A DNA stretch of 64,000 nucleotides from Tieghemostelium lacteum. Its lineage: Eukaryota > Evosea > Eumycetozoa > Dictyosteliales > Raperosteliaceae. This document shows, in pieces, positions 45,240 through 56,554 of this stretch. Each line of letters begins with the position of its first letter. The first letter of the stretch is position 1. The notes under the pieces are model-generated. The model was not told the DNA's origin and did not search any database. It saw only the letters and a list, made by a program, of their open reading frames with translations. A program made the translations under genes and the position numbers. The stretch lies in assembly GCA_001606155.1 (NCBI GenBank), contig LODT01000035.1, positions 1,416,658 to 1,480,657 on the forward strand, read 5' to 3'.

Positions 45240-46979
45240 ATGAATAATAATAGCATAGAGTTCCCAAAGATATTGTTTATAAAGATTTTTGAATATTTAC
45301 AATATAATTATGAATCTATTGATATAAATAAATACAAGATTTATAAATTGATTAGAGTTTTAAATAGAGATTATAGAGATAATATTGCTCCTAAATTCAA
45401 ATATAAATATATTGTAAGAGATAAAAAGGAATTAGAATCACTGTTGTCAATAGATATTAGTGATTTATCGATGGTAGATCTTACAATCTACATGTCAAAT
45501 GATTTTAAGGAGTTATATAAAAGAAATCAACATGTATTACAACCTTTAATTAAGCAATATCATTCTAGTTTAGCTCAAGGAATACAAAATGATTTTAGAA
45601 AGTCAACATCATTACATTTTGTAAGAACACATTACCAATCAACTATTCCATTTTTATACCCTAAAGATACTATTGATACACTTCATATAACATTTTCCAA
45701 AATTGCAGATTTAGTGGTGATTTACAAGATTCTAAAATACTACAAGATCTTAAATTCTCTTAAACTTGGTAGTCTACTAAATTTGGTGTGGATTGATGTT
45801 AATGGATTACAATGCATATCTAAATTACCAAACTTGACATTTCTACATTTACACTCATCACATGTCATAGAAAGCGAATTGATATATCTCATATCAAACT
45901 CACATACCATCACATCAATGGTATTAGAAAATATTGGTCTAAACAATGAAGATAGTGAACCTGTATCTACAGTCGACTCTTTATTCGATACATTATCAAC
46001 ATCAAAGTATCTAACCGACTTTACCTTTCACAATCAAATGAAAGGTGTTCCTATGGTTAAACTATCATTTAGATCTCTAGTTAACATGCTAAATACCAAT
46101 TCCATTTTAAAGCGATTAACGATATCATTCTTTTCAATGCCTTTTGAAGAGAACCTTTACATTTGTAACAACACACTTGAGTATCTTACCACCAATTTAA
46201 TTTCTATGGAAACTCCAACAAGCCGATTTGCAAGAGCAACTTTTGAATTCTATTGGAATGTACCTTCCAATTTAAAAAGACTAAACTATTTTGAACAGGG
46301 TCTGCTTGATGAATTTGGAAATAGATATAACCATTTCCAACTACAAACCTTAAACTATGCTTTAGAGGCCCCAAAATATAAAAAATGGGCATATTTAAGA
46401 CAGTTACTGGAATTCACAAAGAATTCACTACAAAATCTACGTCTACTCTGTAATACTTCTTTGAGAATAGAATATGATTACCCAAAACTATTTAAAATCA
46501 TCTCCAATTATAGATCCATTGTGAATCTCGAATTATTTATTGATGTACCAAGTGAAGATGCTCTAAATCTTATTCAAATGAATATTCCAAATATTAAAAC
46601 TCTCTATCTCAAAGTCAAATCTCATAATACCACATTTTTGAATTCATTAGGTGATGTATTGAAATTCAATAATTCAATTGAAAATCTACAAATTTGTGAC
46701 AACGAGCAATATAAACCGGTATTTGAGTTTATTCAATCTCTAATACCACTGATAAATCATCAATCACTGACATCATTAACCATTATTGCCGTCTATAATC
46801 TATCATCACACACTGTCTCTGAAATTGATCAATTATATGATGAATTTGAAAAAAATCTAAAACTCAATCTACATCATCTAAAGAAACTAAAGTTAATTGA
46901 TGTACCTGAAAGTAGTCTTCACCCACAGTACCAAAAGTTTGTAACACTATTAAACAAACTATTTCTTAATAACCCATAA
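45240..46979 (+). CDS. F-box-like/LRR family protein, cluster copy D
   Basis: Single exon, 579 residues, only 73 bp after copy C. The N-terminus IEFPKILFIKIFEYLQYNYE is followed by the shared block with a single base difference from B and C. Throughout, it is the nearest paralogue of copy C, suggesting the most recent duplication in the row. The last LRR-like unit ends LHHLKKLKLIDVPES and FVTLLNKLFLNN. The role is inferred as for the other copies. Confidence 0.82.
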   Translation: MNNNSIEFPKILFIKIFEYLQYNYESIDINKYKIYKLIRVLNRDYRDNIAPKFKYKYIVRDKKELESLLSIDISDLSMVDLTIYMSNDFKELYKRNQHVLQPLIKQYHSSLAQGIQNDFRKSTSLHFVRTHYQSTIPFLYPKDTIDTLHITFSKIADLVVIYKILKYYKILNSLKLGSLLNLVWIDVNGLQCISKLPNLTFLHLHSSHVIESELIYLISNSHTITSMVLENIGLNNEDSEPVSTVDSLFDTLSTSKYLTDFTFHNQMKGVPMVKLSFRSLVNMLNTNSILKRLTISFFSMPFEENLYICNNTLEYLTTNLISMETPTSRFARATFEFYWNVPSNLKRLNYFEQGLLDEFGNRYNHFQLQTLNYALEAPKYKKWAYLRQLLEFTKNSLQNLRLLCNTSLRIEYDYPKLFKIISNYRSIVNLELFIDVPSEDALNLIQMNIPNIKTLYLKVKSHNTTFLNSLGDVLKFNNSIENLQICDNEQYKPVFEFIQSLIPLINHQSLTSLTIIAVYNLSSHTVSEIDQLYDEFEKNLKLNLHHLKKLKLIDVPESSLHPQYQKFVTLLNKLFLNNP

Positions 46980-47099
46980 CTCAAAAATAAAAAAAAAAAG
47001 AAAGAACTTCTCATAAAATACTTAAAATTTCAAAACTTTTCATTTTTTTTTTGTGTCCCCTCTCTCCAAATAATTATTATATAATTATTTTATTATTAC

Positions 47100-48419
47100 A
47101 TGTCATCAAATAGTGTTTATGTAATTTTAGATGATTTTGTAAAGATTTTAATTAGAGGATTTTATGGGGATGAATATGCAGTTGTAATTGATGGACTTTT
47201 GAGAGAAAAGAGAAGAATAACAGAGGAACAGTTATCACAAAAACTAAGAATACCACAGAAACTAGTTAGAAAGGTATTATCAGATCTAAGAAATGACTCA
47301 CTAGTAAAGAGCTCAGAATCAAAGATAGATCCAAAACCAGGTGAGAAATCAACTACACAGATACTATGGTACATTGAATACAAACACATTATCGATGTAG
47401 TCAAATTCAAGATTTATATGATAAAGAAGAAAATGGAAATTGAAAAATCAACTAAACTCGATGTACAATCGTACAAGTGTGCCAGTTGTCTTACGGTTTA
47501 CACTGCATACGATATGGCAAAACTCATTGCTGAGGGTAAAGTCACTTGTGAGTATTGTAATGGAAAACTAGAGGAAGAACACAATAACGAGTCCCTGACA
47601 GAGACCACGAAACATCAGTCTGTTTTATGGGGTCATATGAAAAAGTTGGTGGATCAGTTAAGAAAAACTGAAGGTTTACAAATACCTTTGTTTGCAAGAG
47701 ATACAGCTGAGAATCCACAAGATAATTTTCATAATTTTACAATCAATACAGGAGCTCAGAATGTAAATACTACTAAAGCCTCTGCATTTCGTAGTAGTAC
47801 AAGTATAACCACTCCACAACCAACCAATAACAGTAACCTTGAATTTAATATTGAAATTTGCGAAACTGATAATATCGACGAAATGAATAAAAATGTAAAA
47901 AAAGAAAAGTAAGTGTGTTGTGAGGTACAAAGGGGTTATTTTGATAGTTAAATAACTAATGGTTCTAGTAGTAAAAAAACAGGATTAGCTTCATTACCAC
48001 CTTGGTTATTACCTTCCAATTCCATTTTGAATAAAACCAAAACTAAATTATCGGATAGAATTAATCAACCTAAAGAAGCACCAAAACCTGAAGCTATAGT
48101 GAAAAAGGAAGAGATTTTTGATAAAGATCTCTATGAAGATTATATTAAATCACATTTTAGAGAATGGGAAAGTGCAGAGAATGCCAACAAGAGAATTAAA
48201 TTAGAAAATGATGTAAAAATGGAAGAAAACTCTGATCCTATGAATATTGATAGTAATGATATGGATCCTGATGAAATTATAGTTCTAGTTGGTGGTAAAC
48301 AAGTATCAATCTCTGATATTACTGATGAAGATCAAGAAAAAATGTCTGCACAAGAATACGAAGATTTTCATTATAAACTCTATAACTATGCTTCCAAATG
48401 CATGTCTGTATCTCAATAA
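47100..48419 (+). CDS. gtf2e1: Transcription factor IIE subunit alpha
   Basis: Two exons, 47100-47908 and 47969-48419, joined in phase 2 across a 60 bp intron, 419 residues. The first 100 residues form the TFIIE-alpha winged helix (VKILIRGFYGDEYAVVIDGL, then EEQLSQKLRIPQKLVRKVL). A zinc ribbon follows, C-x2-C (CASC) and C-x2-C (CEYC) about 25 residues apart, around residues 125-160. The second exon carries an acidic C-terminal region (FREWESAENANKRIK, then a DxDEIIVLVGGK-type segment), as in other TFIIE-alpha proteins. TFIIE recruits TFIIH to the RNA polymerase II preinitiation complex. The intron was placed because the first exon runs into stops immediately after GTAAGT. Confidence 0.93.
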
Positions 48420-48530
48420 ACAAAAAATAAAATCATATGATTTTCAAATAAAACTATCATAATGAATAGTTTTATTTTAATTGTAATATTATATATTATT
48501 ATTTCAAATAATAATGAACTATAGTTTTTT

Positions 48531-49178
48531 TTAATTGAATGAACTGATATTACAATTTGGATCAGTAGCTACATGTGGACAATAAGATGGAAGTTCAAAT
48601 ACAGCTGAAGGTACATTAGCTGGATCATTTGAATAATAACTCATAACCATATTAATAGTCTCACCCAATAACCAAGATAATTGACATGGTTGACCTGTTT
48701 TAACAGAAGTCCACCACCCAAATTCAGCAACAGGACTATAAGCAACCCATCCATTACAATCTCTTTCATTGATTTCAGTAACACCAACATACTTTGTTTC
48801 GTTACCTTGTAACCATGTTGGAATAGGTGGAGATGCATTACCGCAACTATAAGGATTGGTACATAGACAACAAGTTTGTTGACCTACATTAACTCTCCAA
48901 GTTTGATTGACAAGATTGAGAATTGTAAATTCTTGACCAATGTAACTTGTCATTACCTGTGCCATTGATTTAGTTGTCCAATCATAATAGGTTTGTACTG
49001 AGGATACACTACCATCAGCGGTATTCTCTACACTTGCCAAAAAGACAAACTGGTTATCCCAAGCTGGTGGAGGTGGATCACTTTCACTAGATTCTATATT
49101 AATTTCAAAACATTCATTTTTGAAAACACATAATACCAATAGTATTACTGCAATAACCGAGTATTTATTACTTGACAT
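48531..49178 (-). CDS. Secreted protein, possibly ependymin-related
   Basis: Single exon, 215 residues. The N-terminus SVIAVILLVLCVFKNECF is a signal peptide. The mature part starts with an acidic/Pro stretch (ESDPPPPAW). It then has the shape of an ependymin-type beta sandwich: FVFLASVENT, VQTYYDWTTKSMAQVM, FTILNLVNQTWRVNVGQQTCCLC. Later Cys residues (CGN, DCNG, QPCQ, YCPH, NCN) could form disulfides, and NQTW, GNET and CNIS are possible glycosylation sites. The ependymin link is by pattern only and may be wrong. It is convergent with the TFIIE-alpha gene, about 110 bp apart. Confidence 0.72.
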   Translation of the reverse strand: MSSNKYSVIAVILLVLCVFKNECFEINIESSESDPPPPAWDNQFVFLASVENTADGSVSSVQTYYDWTTKSMAQVMTSYIGQEFTILNLVNQTWRVNVGQQTCCLCTNPYSCGNASPPIPTWLQGNETKYVGVTEINERDCNGWVAYSPVAEFGWWTSVKTGQPCQLSWLLGETINMVMSYYSNDPANVPSAVFELPSYCPHVATDPNCNISSFN

Positions 49179-49336
49179 TGTATCACGTTAAAAATATCAA
49201 AAAATTAAATAAAAATCTATTTTATAAAAACAATTGAGTGAAAATATCAATACCACTCTGATTATTCTGAAAAAAAAATGGAATAGAAACTGATTTCTCA
49301 GGGGTTTTCTTGAATAATAAAGAAATTTATATTTAT

Positions 49337-50682
49337 TTACATTGGATACAAATCTAATCCTAAAATATTTCTTTGTTGTTGAGAGAGTTTAGATAAAACA
49401 TCTTCATTAACATTTTTTGAATATTTTAATTTAATTTGTTCAGAACGTCTTTGTAGAGTTTCTTTTGGAAGTAAATCTTTTTTAAACATTTTAATAAATT
49501 GTGCCATTCTTGGTCTGTGACTGTTATTAAATGTTGATCCATGTGCTGTCTTTTGATCCCAAAGTACTAAACTACCAGCTCTAGCTGTAATTCTAATAGC
49601 TTGTTTATGTACTAAATTTTCATCTGGAATCACCACAAATGTCATTCTAGTACCATACATTGTTTTTAATTGAGAATTACTATTTTATATAAGGTAAAAA
49701 TTAGAAATATATAAAGTGTGAAGGTAAAATAGATATGAGCTTACTTTTTTGCAAAATCAACAAAATGGTTACTGAAACCTGGTACTAAAAGGAAACCACC
49801 ATCATCTTCTTGGTTATCTACTAGGTTGATTAGACCTTGAATGTGTAGTTCATTTTGTTTAAGTGTACCAGGTTCATTATTTTCATGCATAAAATCAGAA
49901 GAATTTTTATATTTCATACTATTGAACCTATTCATTCTATCAGTGTCACTGTTAGATTCAATGTATTGAAATGGATTCATATCCAAATGAAGATTTCTAA
50001 TGGTCTTCCATTTTGGAAAATCCAATTTTTCAATAGTTTGGTTGGTAGTAGATAAATGCTCATTAAGATCATGATGATGTGGTGTAACTCTTGGGTATGG
50101 TGATGGAACATCTTTAGTAGGTCTAAAGAAACCATACCTATCATGATTGATATAAAGTTGGTCACAGTTTAGTAAGGTTGAATAGACTTTATGTATAATA
50201 AGATTAGATCTATTACGAAGTGCAGTTTCAGTGAATACAGGTTGGTATCCTAAAATACCTTCTTCATGTAACTGTGGCCATAATCCCCATGATTTTGGAT
50301 CATTTCTCTTTGTAGTCTTATCTGATTCCTTTAGTTTATCATACAATTCATACCATTTACAAGATTCAATGTAATTCCATATATCATCTATAGTATTTTG
50401 ACATTCATCTTTACTAAGAACATCTCTTATTATTACAAATCCAAATGTTTTAAAAAACTAAAGTTATTGTTAATTATAGGATTAAATATTCAAATATAAA
50501 GAATAACTTACTTGATGATATTCAGTTTCTTGTTCAACTGTAAATGATGGTAAATATCCATTTACTGATTCAATTTCATAGTGTGGTGGTGAATATAATA
50601 TATCATTTTTATATTCTATTACATTTCTTGGTTCTTCTTCATTATTATTTGTTATATTGTTATTATTTCTATTGAAATTCAT
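49337..50682 (-). CDS. Phytanoyl-CoA dioxygenase-like oxygenase
   Basis: Three exons, 50682-50512, 50457-49745 and 49679-49337 (408 residues). The Fe(II)/2-oxoglutarate core is visible: an HxD pair at H214/D216 (NLHLDMNPFQY), the QGLINLVDNQEDDGGFLLVPG block typical of PhyH-type enzymes, and a distal His at 341 (LVLWDQKTAHGSTFNNSHRPR) followed by the Arg that binds 2-oxoglutarate. These joins place the metal ligands in the expected order. There is no leader or peroxisomal C-terminal signal (it ends LDLYPM), so the site is probably cytosolic. The substrate cannot be told from sequence; PhyH relatives hydroxylate lipids, small molecules or proteins. Confidence 0.85.
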
Positions 50683-50756
50683 GTGTGATTTGAAATTAAA
50701 AAAAAATTGGGTTTATTAATAAATTTGAGAGAAACTTGTAATTTTCAAAGAAATTT

Positions 50757-52433
50757 ATGTTACCTAGGATATTAATAATTAAAATTATAGATTATATAAA
50801 ATATAATTTTAAGAATAGTATAATATGGTTTGAAAACTTATTATTGGTTAATAAAGAATGGAGAGATTACATTGTACCAAAGATTAGATCAATCAGATTT
50901 AATGTAGATAAAATTGAGAGCCATTTTAGCAAGTTATCAAATAGAGATGGTGTAGAATTAAGTTTATCATTAAGAGGAAACAAAGATATAGATGATTACA
51001 TTAATAAATGGAATTCATTAAGTATTGATGATAATATAACATTTATATCAATACACAATAGTAATATAATACCAACAATTCGAAAAGCACCCAAACTACA
51101 AAACCTAATACTAGATAAATCGGGTAGAGATTGTAATGATATTCTACAGTTTATCAATAGTAATGAGAATATACAACATTTAGATACATTAAAGATTATA
51201 ATGCCACCTGGTGTAGATCTTCGTCTAAATCAACAAGTAACTTCAACAATTCTACAAAATCTAAAAAAATTAGAGCTAGTAGGTGGCGTATCTATTCATC
51301 TCTTTGGACTTGACTTTATAGTTGAATTAGAAAATCTAGAGAGTATCTCAGTAATGAAATATAAAGTCAGTTTTGAATCTATTATAAATCTCTTGGAGAA
51401 TACAAAGTGTATTGATATTCAACTATCATCTTTGGAGTTCACTGCCACTGATCAGAATCAAAAGCATGTAGATGATCTATTACAATCAATTACTCTATCT
51501 AAAACCATTAAAGTGTTAGATTTCTACTATTCACTGCCATTCAATGTCATCATTGACCATTTAGTTAATTTTCTAAATACTACCCCAAACTTGAAACAAC
51601 TTCTTTGTGGTAATGGATTTTTAGTCTCTAAAAACCTAAATAATAATGAAAATTATGTATCTAATCTTTCCATTGTCAATAATACCATAGAAATTTTTCT
51701 ATTCGAATCTCCGGTGGTAACAATGTATGATACTAAAGATAATTATAGTATTTATAGTTTATGGACAGTTCCATCAAATCTTAATGAATTAGATTTAACA
51801 GGTTTACCTGGAATTCCTATTGAAAGCTTGATGAAATATCATAACAAATGTTCTGAACTTTACATTTATGGAAGTGATGTTTCATCATTTCCTATTGATG
51901 TGGTGGCATTAAACTTACCAAATCTCATTTGGTTTTCCTTCGATACAGAGAAATCTACTGATTTCAACGCAGTGGAGTTTATAGAAAAACTACAAATGAA
52001 TAACCATCTCACCTATCTAAACCTAGGTTGTCAAATGGACTGTAATTTAATGTGTCAACTGATATCTCAAAATCATCCAACCATTCAGACTATAAACTGT
52101 TTTACTATTACCAATTGGAATCTATCAAACATAATCGACTCACTATTAAGTAATAGAAATATAACATCCGTATATTTCCTTAAAGCAAATTCTGTAAAAA
52201 CTGAAGAATCTTCAGAATATATCCATCAGATTATCAGATTACTTGAAAACAATGAGCTTTCCAATATATGTATTGAAGGTATTGCCAAATCCATTTATAC
52301 TCAAGATGATATGGATCAATTTGAAAAAACAATACAATTACATGGCCATAAAATTGTAAATCTTGTTATGTTACCAAATGATAACAAAAACATTACAAAA
52401 ATTCTAAATAAGTATTTAATTTACTTAAATTAA
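50757..52433 (+). CDS. F-box-like/LRR family protein, outlier copy E
   Basis: Single exon, 558 residues. The F-box-like start is LPRILIIKIIDYIKYNFKNS, followed by LLLVNKEWRDYIVPKIRSI. LRR-like strands follow (LQNLILDKSGRDCNDIL, ENLESISVMKY). The shared motif WTVPSNLNELDLTG corresponds to FYWNVPSNLKxL of the cluster. It lies 3.8 kb beyond the four-gene cluster with three unrelated genes between. It is clearly more diverged and lacks the 60 bp conserved block. Confidence 0.78.
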   Translation: MLPRILIIKIIDYIKYNFKNSIIWFENLLLVNKEWRDYIVPKIRSIRFNVDKIESHFSKLSNRDGVELSLSLRGNKDIDDYINKWNSLSIDDNITFISIHNSNIIPTIRKAPKLQNLILDKSGRDCNDILQFINSNENIQHLDTLKIIMPPGVDLRLNQQVTSTILQNLKKLELVGGVSIHLFGLDFIVELENLESISVMKYKVSFESIINLLENTKCIDIQLSSLEFTATDQNQKHVDDLLQSITLSKTIKVLDFYYSLPFNVIIDHLVNFLNTTPNLKQLLCGNGFLVSKNLNNNENYVSNLSIVNNTIEIFLFESPVVTMYDTKDNYSIYSLWTVPSNLNELDLTGLPGIPIESLMKYHNKCSELYIYGSDVSSFPIDVVALNLPNLIWFSFDTEKSTDFNAVEFIEKLQMNNHLTYLNLGCQMDCNLMCQLISQNHPTIQTINCFTITNWNLSNIIDSLLSNRNITSVYFLKANSVKTEESSEYIHQIIRLLENNELSNICIEGIAKSIYTQDDMDQFEKTIQLHGHKIVNLVMLPNDNKNITKILNKYLIYLN

Positions 52434-52599
52434 CATTGGGAACTAGGTATGTTAAATAAATAATAACTTGACATCAAAATAATAATTTTGATGAATGGTG
52501 ATGTTTGGTTGAAATCATTGTGAAGTCTTCGTTTTTCTAAAACAAATTTATTTTGGTTTTTCAGATATTTTTGTCTTCACACTCAATCAGATTTACTTA

Positions 52600-52616
52600 T
52601 TTTTTTTTTTTTTTTT
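52600..52616 (+). promoter_or_regulatory. Oligo-T tract upstream of cas1
   Basis: Seventeen T ending about 30 bp before the ATG; typical dictyostelid promoter feature by position. Confidence 0.35.
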
Positions 52617-52644
52617 GTGTTTAATCTACAGATTAGTTTAAAAA

Positions 52645-54759
52645 ATGTCTTGGAGATTAGAAGTTGATAGAGGTAGACAAGTTTGGAAATTTGATGAAGT
52701 AAAAACAGATAAACCAAAAGATGTAGATGTACATTTATTAGGATTACAAACACCAGGTACCAGTTGTCCAGAGGGTTGCAATTTAACCCCTGCAAAATCA
52801 CCACATGAATCCATTTTAAAGGGTTTGACTTACTTTTCAAAAGTTCAAACTGAGGATGGTCATTGGGCAGGTGATTATGGTGGACCAATGTTTTTGTTAC
52901 CTGGTTTGATTATAACCTGTTATGTCACTGGTTACACTCTACCTGAACCACATCAGAAAGAGATTACCAGATACCTTTACAATATTCAAAATAAGAATGA
53001 TGGTGGATGGGGACTTCACATTGAAGCAAAATCTGATATCTTTGGAACTGCACTACAATATGTTTCTCTAAGAATTCTCGGTCAATCCGAAGACGAACCA
53101 AATATGAAAAGAGCTAGAGAATTTTTACAAAAAAATGGTGGTGCTGTGGGAATTCCATCGTGGGGTAAGTTCTGGTTGGCTACTTTAAATGTCTATAAAT
53201 GGGAGGGTTTAAATCCAATTCCTATCGAGTTCTGGTTGCTTCCTTATAAGGTACCAGTTTGTCCAGGACGTTGGTGGTGTCATTGTAGAATGGTGTATTT
53301 ACCAATGTCTTATCTATACGCTAGAAGAACTACTGCAGCTGAGACACCACTCATCAAACAACTACGTAAAGAACTCTATGTTACAGACTATGACAAAATC
53401 AATTGGCCTGAACAGAGAAATAACATCTCACCTTTGGATATGTATAATCCTCATACTCTATTACTTAAAGGTGTAAACTACGCTTTGTCTCTCTACGAGA
53501 AAGTTCACAGTTCATGGCTTAGAGATAAAGCCATTGACCATACTTTTGATCATATTCGATTTGAAGACGAACAGACAAAGTATATCGATATCGGTCCTGT
53601 TAATAAGACTCTTAATATGCTTTGTGTATGGGATAGAGAAGGTAAATCACCAAATTTCTACAAACATGCTGATAGACTATTTGATTATCTGTGGTTATCT
53701 AACGATGGTATGAAAATGCAGGGTTATAACGGTTCACAATTATGGGATACTGCTTTTACAATTCAAGCATTTTTAGAGACTGGTTTGACAAATTCAAAGG
53801 AATTCCAAGAGACAATGTTGAAAGCAAATCATTATTTGGATATTACTCAAGTTCCAGAGAATGCTCCAGATATGGATAAATACTTTAGACATATATCTAA
53901 AGGTGCTTGGCCATTCTCTACTGTGGATCACGGTTGGCCAATTTCAGATTGTACAGCTGAAGGTATAAAAGCTGCTTTGGCTTTAAGACAACTTCCTTAT
54001 ATTACACCAATATCATTGGAACGTGTATCCGATGGTATTAATGTGGTTTTAAGTCTACAAAACAAGAATGGTGGTTGGGCATCTTATGAGAATACTCGTG
54101 GTCCTAATTGGACTGAGAAATTCAATCCATCAGAGGTATTTAATAATATCATGATTGATTATAGTTATGTTGAATGTTCAGCAGCTTGTATTCAAGCCAT
54201 GTCCTCATTCCTCAAACACATAACACCCACACACCCACAATACAAATTGTGTAAAAATTCCATTGCACGTGGTGTCAAATTTATTAAAGGTATTCAAAGA
54301 GAAGACGGTTCATGGTTAGGTAGTTGGGGTATTTGTTTTACCTATGGTACTTGGTTTGGTGTTGAAGGTTTAGTTGCATCTGGTGAACCTTTATCCTCAC
54401 CATCCATCATTAAAGCATGTAAATTCCTCTTATCAAAACAGAGATCCGATGGAGGTTGGGGTGAATCTTTCATGTCTAATGTTACCAAAAACTACGTTCA
54501 ACACGAACAAGCTCAAATTGTCAATACTGCATGGGCATTACTCTCTCTAATGTCTGCTAAATACCCAGACAGAGAACCAATTGAAAGAGGTATTCGATAT
54601 CTAATCTCAAAACAATATCCAAATGGTGATTTCCCACAAGAATCCATCATTGGTGTATTTAATTTCAATTGTATGATTAGTTATTCTAATTATAAAAATA
54701 TTTTCCCATTATGGGCATTAGCTAGATACAATAATTTATATTTAAAATCTAAAATCTAA
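52645..54759 (+). CDS. cas1: Cycloartenol synthase
   Basis: Single exon, 704 residues, near the length of other eukaryotic oxidosqualene cyclases. It folds 2,3-oxidosqualene into cycloartenol, the first cyclic precursor of amoebal sterols, on ER or lipid-droplet membranes. The catalytic DCTAE motif has its Asp at residue 435. The residues before it (HGWPISDCTAE) include His and Ile at the positions that in plants mark cycloartenol synthase; lanosterol synthases usually have Val at the Ile position. QW repeats (EDGHWAGDYGG, NKNDGGWG, NKNGGWASYE, EDGSWLGSWG, SDGGWGES) are present along the chain. The start gives the standard MSWRL N-terminus. Confidence 0.97.
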   Translation: MSWRLEVDRGRQVWKFDEVKTDKPKDVDVHLLGLQTPGTSCPEGCNLTPAKSPHESILKGLTYFSKVQTEDGHWAGDYGGPMFLLPGLIITCYVTGYTLPEPHQKEITRYLYNIQNKNDGGWGLHIEAKSDIFGTALQYVSLRILGQSEDEPNMKRAREFLQKNGGAVGIPSWGKFWLATLNVYKWEGLNPIPIEFWLLPYKVPVCPGRWWCHCRMVYLPMSYLYARRTTAAETPLIKQLRKELYVTDYDKINWPEQRNNISPLDMYNPHTLLLKGVNYALSLYEKVHSSWLRDKAIDHTFDHIRFEDEQTKYIDIGPVNKTLNMLCVWDREGKSPNFYKHADRLFDYLWLSNDGMKMQGYNGSQLWDTAFTIQAFLETGLTNSKEFQETMLKANHYLDITQVPENAPDMDKYFRHISKGAWPFSTVDHGWPISDCTAEGIKAALALRQLPYITPISLERVSDGINVVLSLQNKNGGWASYENTRGPNWTEKFNPSEVFNNIMIDYSYVECSAACIQAMSSFLKHITPTHPQYKLCKNSIARGVKFIKGIQREDGSWLGSWGICFTYGTWFGVEGLVASGEPLSSPSIIKACKFLLSKQRSDGGWGESFMSNVTKNYVQHEQAQIVNTAWALLSLMSAKYPDREPIERGIRYLISKQYPNGDFPQESIIGVFNFNCMISYSNYKNIFPLWALARYNNLYLKSKI

Positions 54760-55100
54760 ATATACCATTCACCAACATTGACTATTCACTTTAAACACAC
54801 ATGTCACTGACATTATCCTATGCTTTTAAATAAAAATTATTTGAAAATATTAAAAACAACAAATAATAATTACATCTTCATTGATTTTTATTATTATTAC
54901 TATAATGATATATACTTTTATGATAATCATAGTGTTATATGAATGATGACTAATTTTATCTATAAATTATCATTGTTTTTTTACCACACAAAATATCAAC
55001 CACACATCTAAGTAATTGATATGATAAAAACTATCTTATTTTTTTAAAAAAACATCATTGTTTATTTTTATCCATATATGTACATTACCAACATCAAAAT
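54760..55100. other. Intergenic, no gene seen
   Basis: A/T-rich spacer between cas1 and the membrane-protein gene on the same strand. No RNA gene or repeat recognised. Confidence 0.55.
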
Positions 55101-56554
55101 ATGAAATTTAATTTATTACTTTTATTTATATTATTATTTATAAATTATTTAAATTGTGAAGTTATTACAGAAAAAGAAAATTGTTTGTATTTGAAATTTA
55201 AATTTTATATAAATTTAATTAGTACTAATATTAAAAGTAGCTATTCAATTTATAACTTTACCAAGATATAATTTTAAACATGAAAGTGTATCAAAAAATT
55301 TTGATTTAAATAGTAAAGATTATAAAGAATCATTGATTGTGTTATCATTCCCAGGTATTATTTTGGGAGTAGGTATATTGATTCTTGGTGTAATTGCTTT
55401 GACTATTAGAAATCTCTGTTTTGGAAATAAGAAGTCTGTAGATGGTGCCGAAACTGATGAAACATTTTCCGAAACTGGATCCTATGCTAGTGAAATTGAT
55501 TATTCTGCATATAGAAGAGAGAAACCATCTTCATGTATTATGAAATTTGTAAAAAGTTTAATATTTTTTATTATACTTACTAGTGCTGTTGCTATAATAC
55601 TTGGATTCACATCTGATAGTATGATATCGAATAGAATTGATGAATTTTTTGAGAATTTACATGAGTCTGCTTCAGAGGGGAGAGATTTGATAAGATTGAT
55701 TGTGAATTCATTGGGATCTGCTACTGATGAGAAGTGGAGGGTAAATTCAAAGTTATTTATGATTCAGATACAATTAAATGGTGCTTTGGAGACTACAGAA
55801 AATGCTGATTTAATACAAAATAATTTAAATTCACTTAGAGTGACTCTATTCACCATGGGTAATATTTTAGCAATTCTTACTTGTGCATGGGCTATATTCA
55901 GTATGGTAAATGCCAAAGCATGGTCTTTTCTATTTTTGGCATATTTGAGTATACTATGTTTGTTAGTTCAATTTTTGGTATTGGGTATACACGTACCTTT
56001 ATCTGCAACCACAAATGACCTTTGTGATTCTATAGATGATTTTGATAATCCACCAAATTGGATAAAGTCATGGTATCATTGTGAAGATGATACAAAAAAT
56101 AATATAGGTGCTGAATTGAAATATGTTGAAACTGAAATGTCAAAAATTTTAACATCACTGAATAGTTATTCTCTAAATTATACACATACAAGATACACAT
56201 TTTCAAATATCACCGATATTGATTTTCAAAAACTTCGAAATAATGTACCTGTAAAGAAAAGAGTACAATTTGATAACTCTTTTAGTGAAGATACTATAAC
56301 CATTCTCTCTTCTATTCCCAAACTTAATGATCTCACTTCATGTCGTTACATTAAAAATTATATAACTGATTTGAAATTACATTATTGCCATGATTTAATG
56401 TATGTAATATGTAATATACCTAAAATTATACAAAACTAACAATTTTAAATTTAGTGAAAATATCAATAGGTTAATTATTTCTGGAATTTTAATAGTTGGT
56501 GTTTGGATATTTGGTTTTATATTTGCATTAATTTATTCAAAGAAATTCCTATAG
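55101..56554 (+). CDS. Multipass membrane protein with signal peptide
   Basis: I read three exons: 55101-55182, 55238-56399 and 56455-56554 (about 447 residues). The first acceptor could instead be at 55241. Exon 1 is a signal peptide, MKFNLLLLFILLFINYLNC. Membrane segments are LIVLSFPGIILGVGILILGVIAL, then SLIFFIILTSAVAIILGF, two close together (FTMGNILAILTCAWAIFSMV and FLFLAYLSILCLLVQFLVLG), and a last one in exon 3 (RLIISGILIVGVWIFGFIF). A Cys-containing loop follows the fourth segment. The five-segment plan recalls tweety or prominin-like proteins and some plant transmembrane proteins, but I cannot assign a family. Exon 3 was added because it restores a final helix in frame. Confidence 0.7.

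Noticed and set aside
46972-46979. ACCCATAA, like the upstream element of dictyostelid small-RNA genes
   Set aside because: It overlaps the stop codon of F-box-like copy D (AAC CCA TAA), and no small-RNA-like structure follows at the expected distance.
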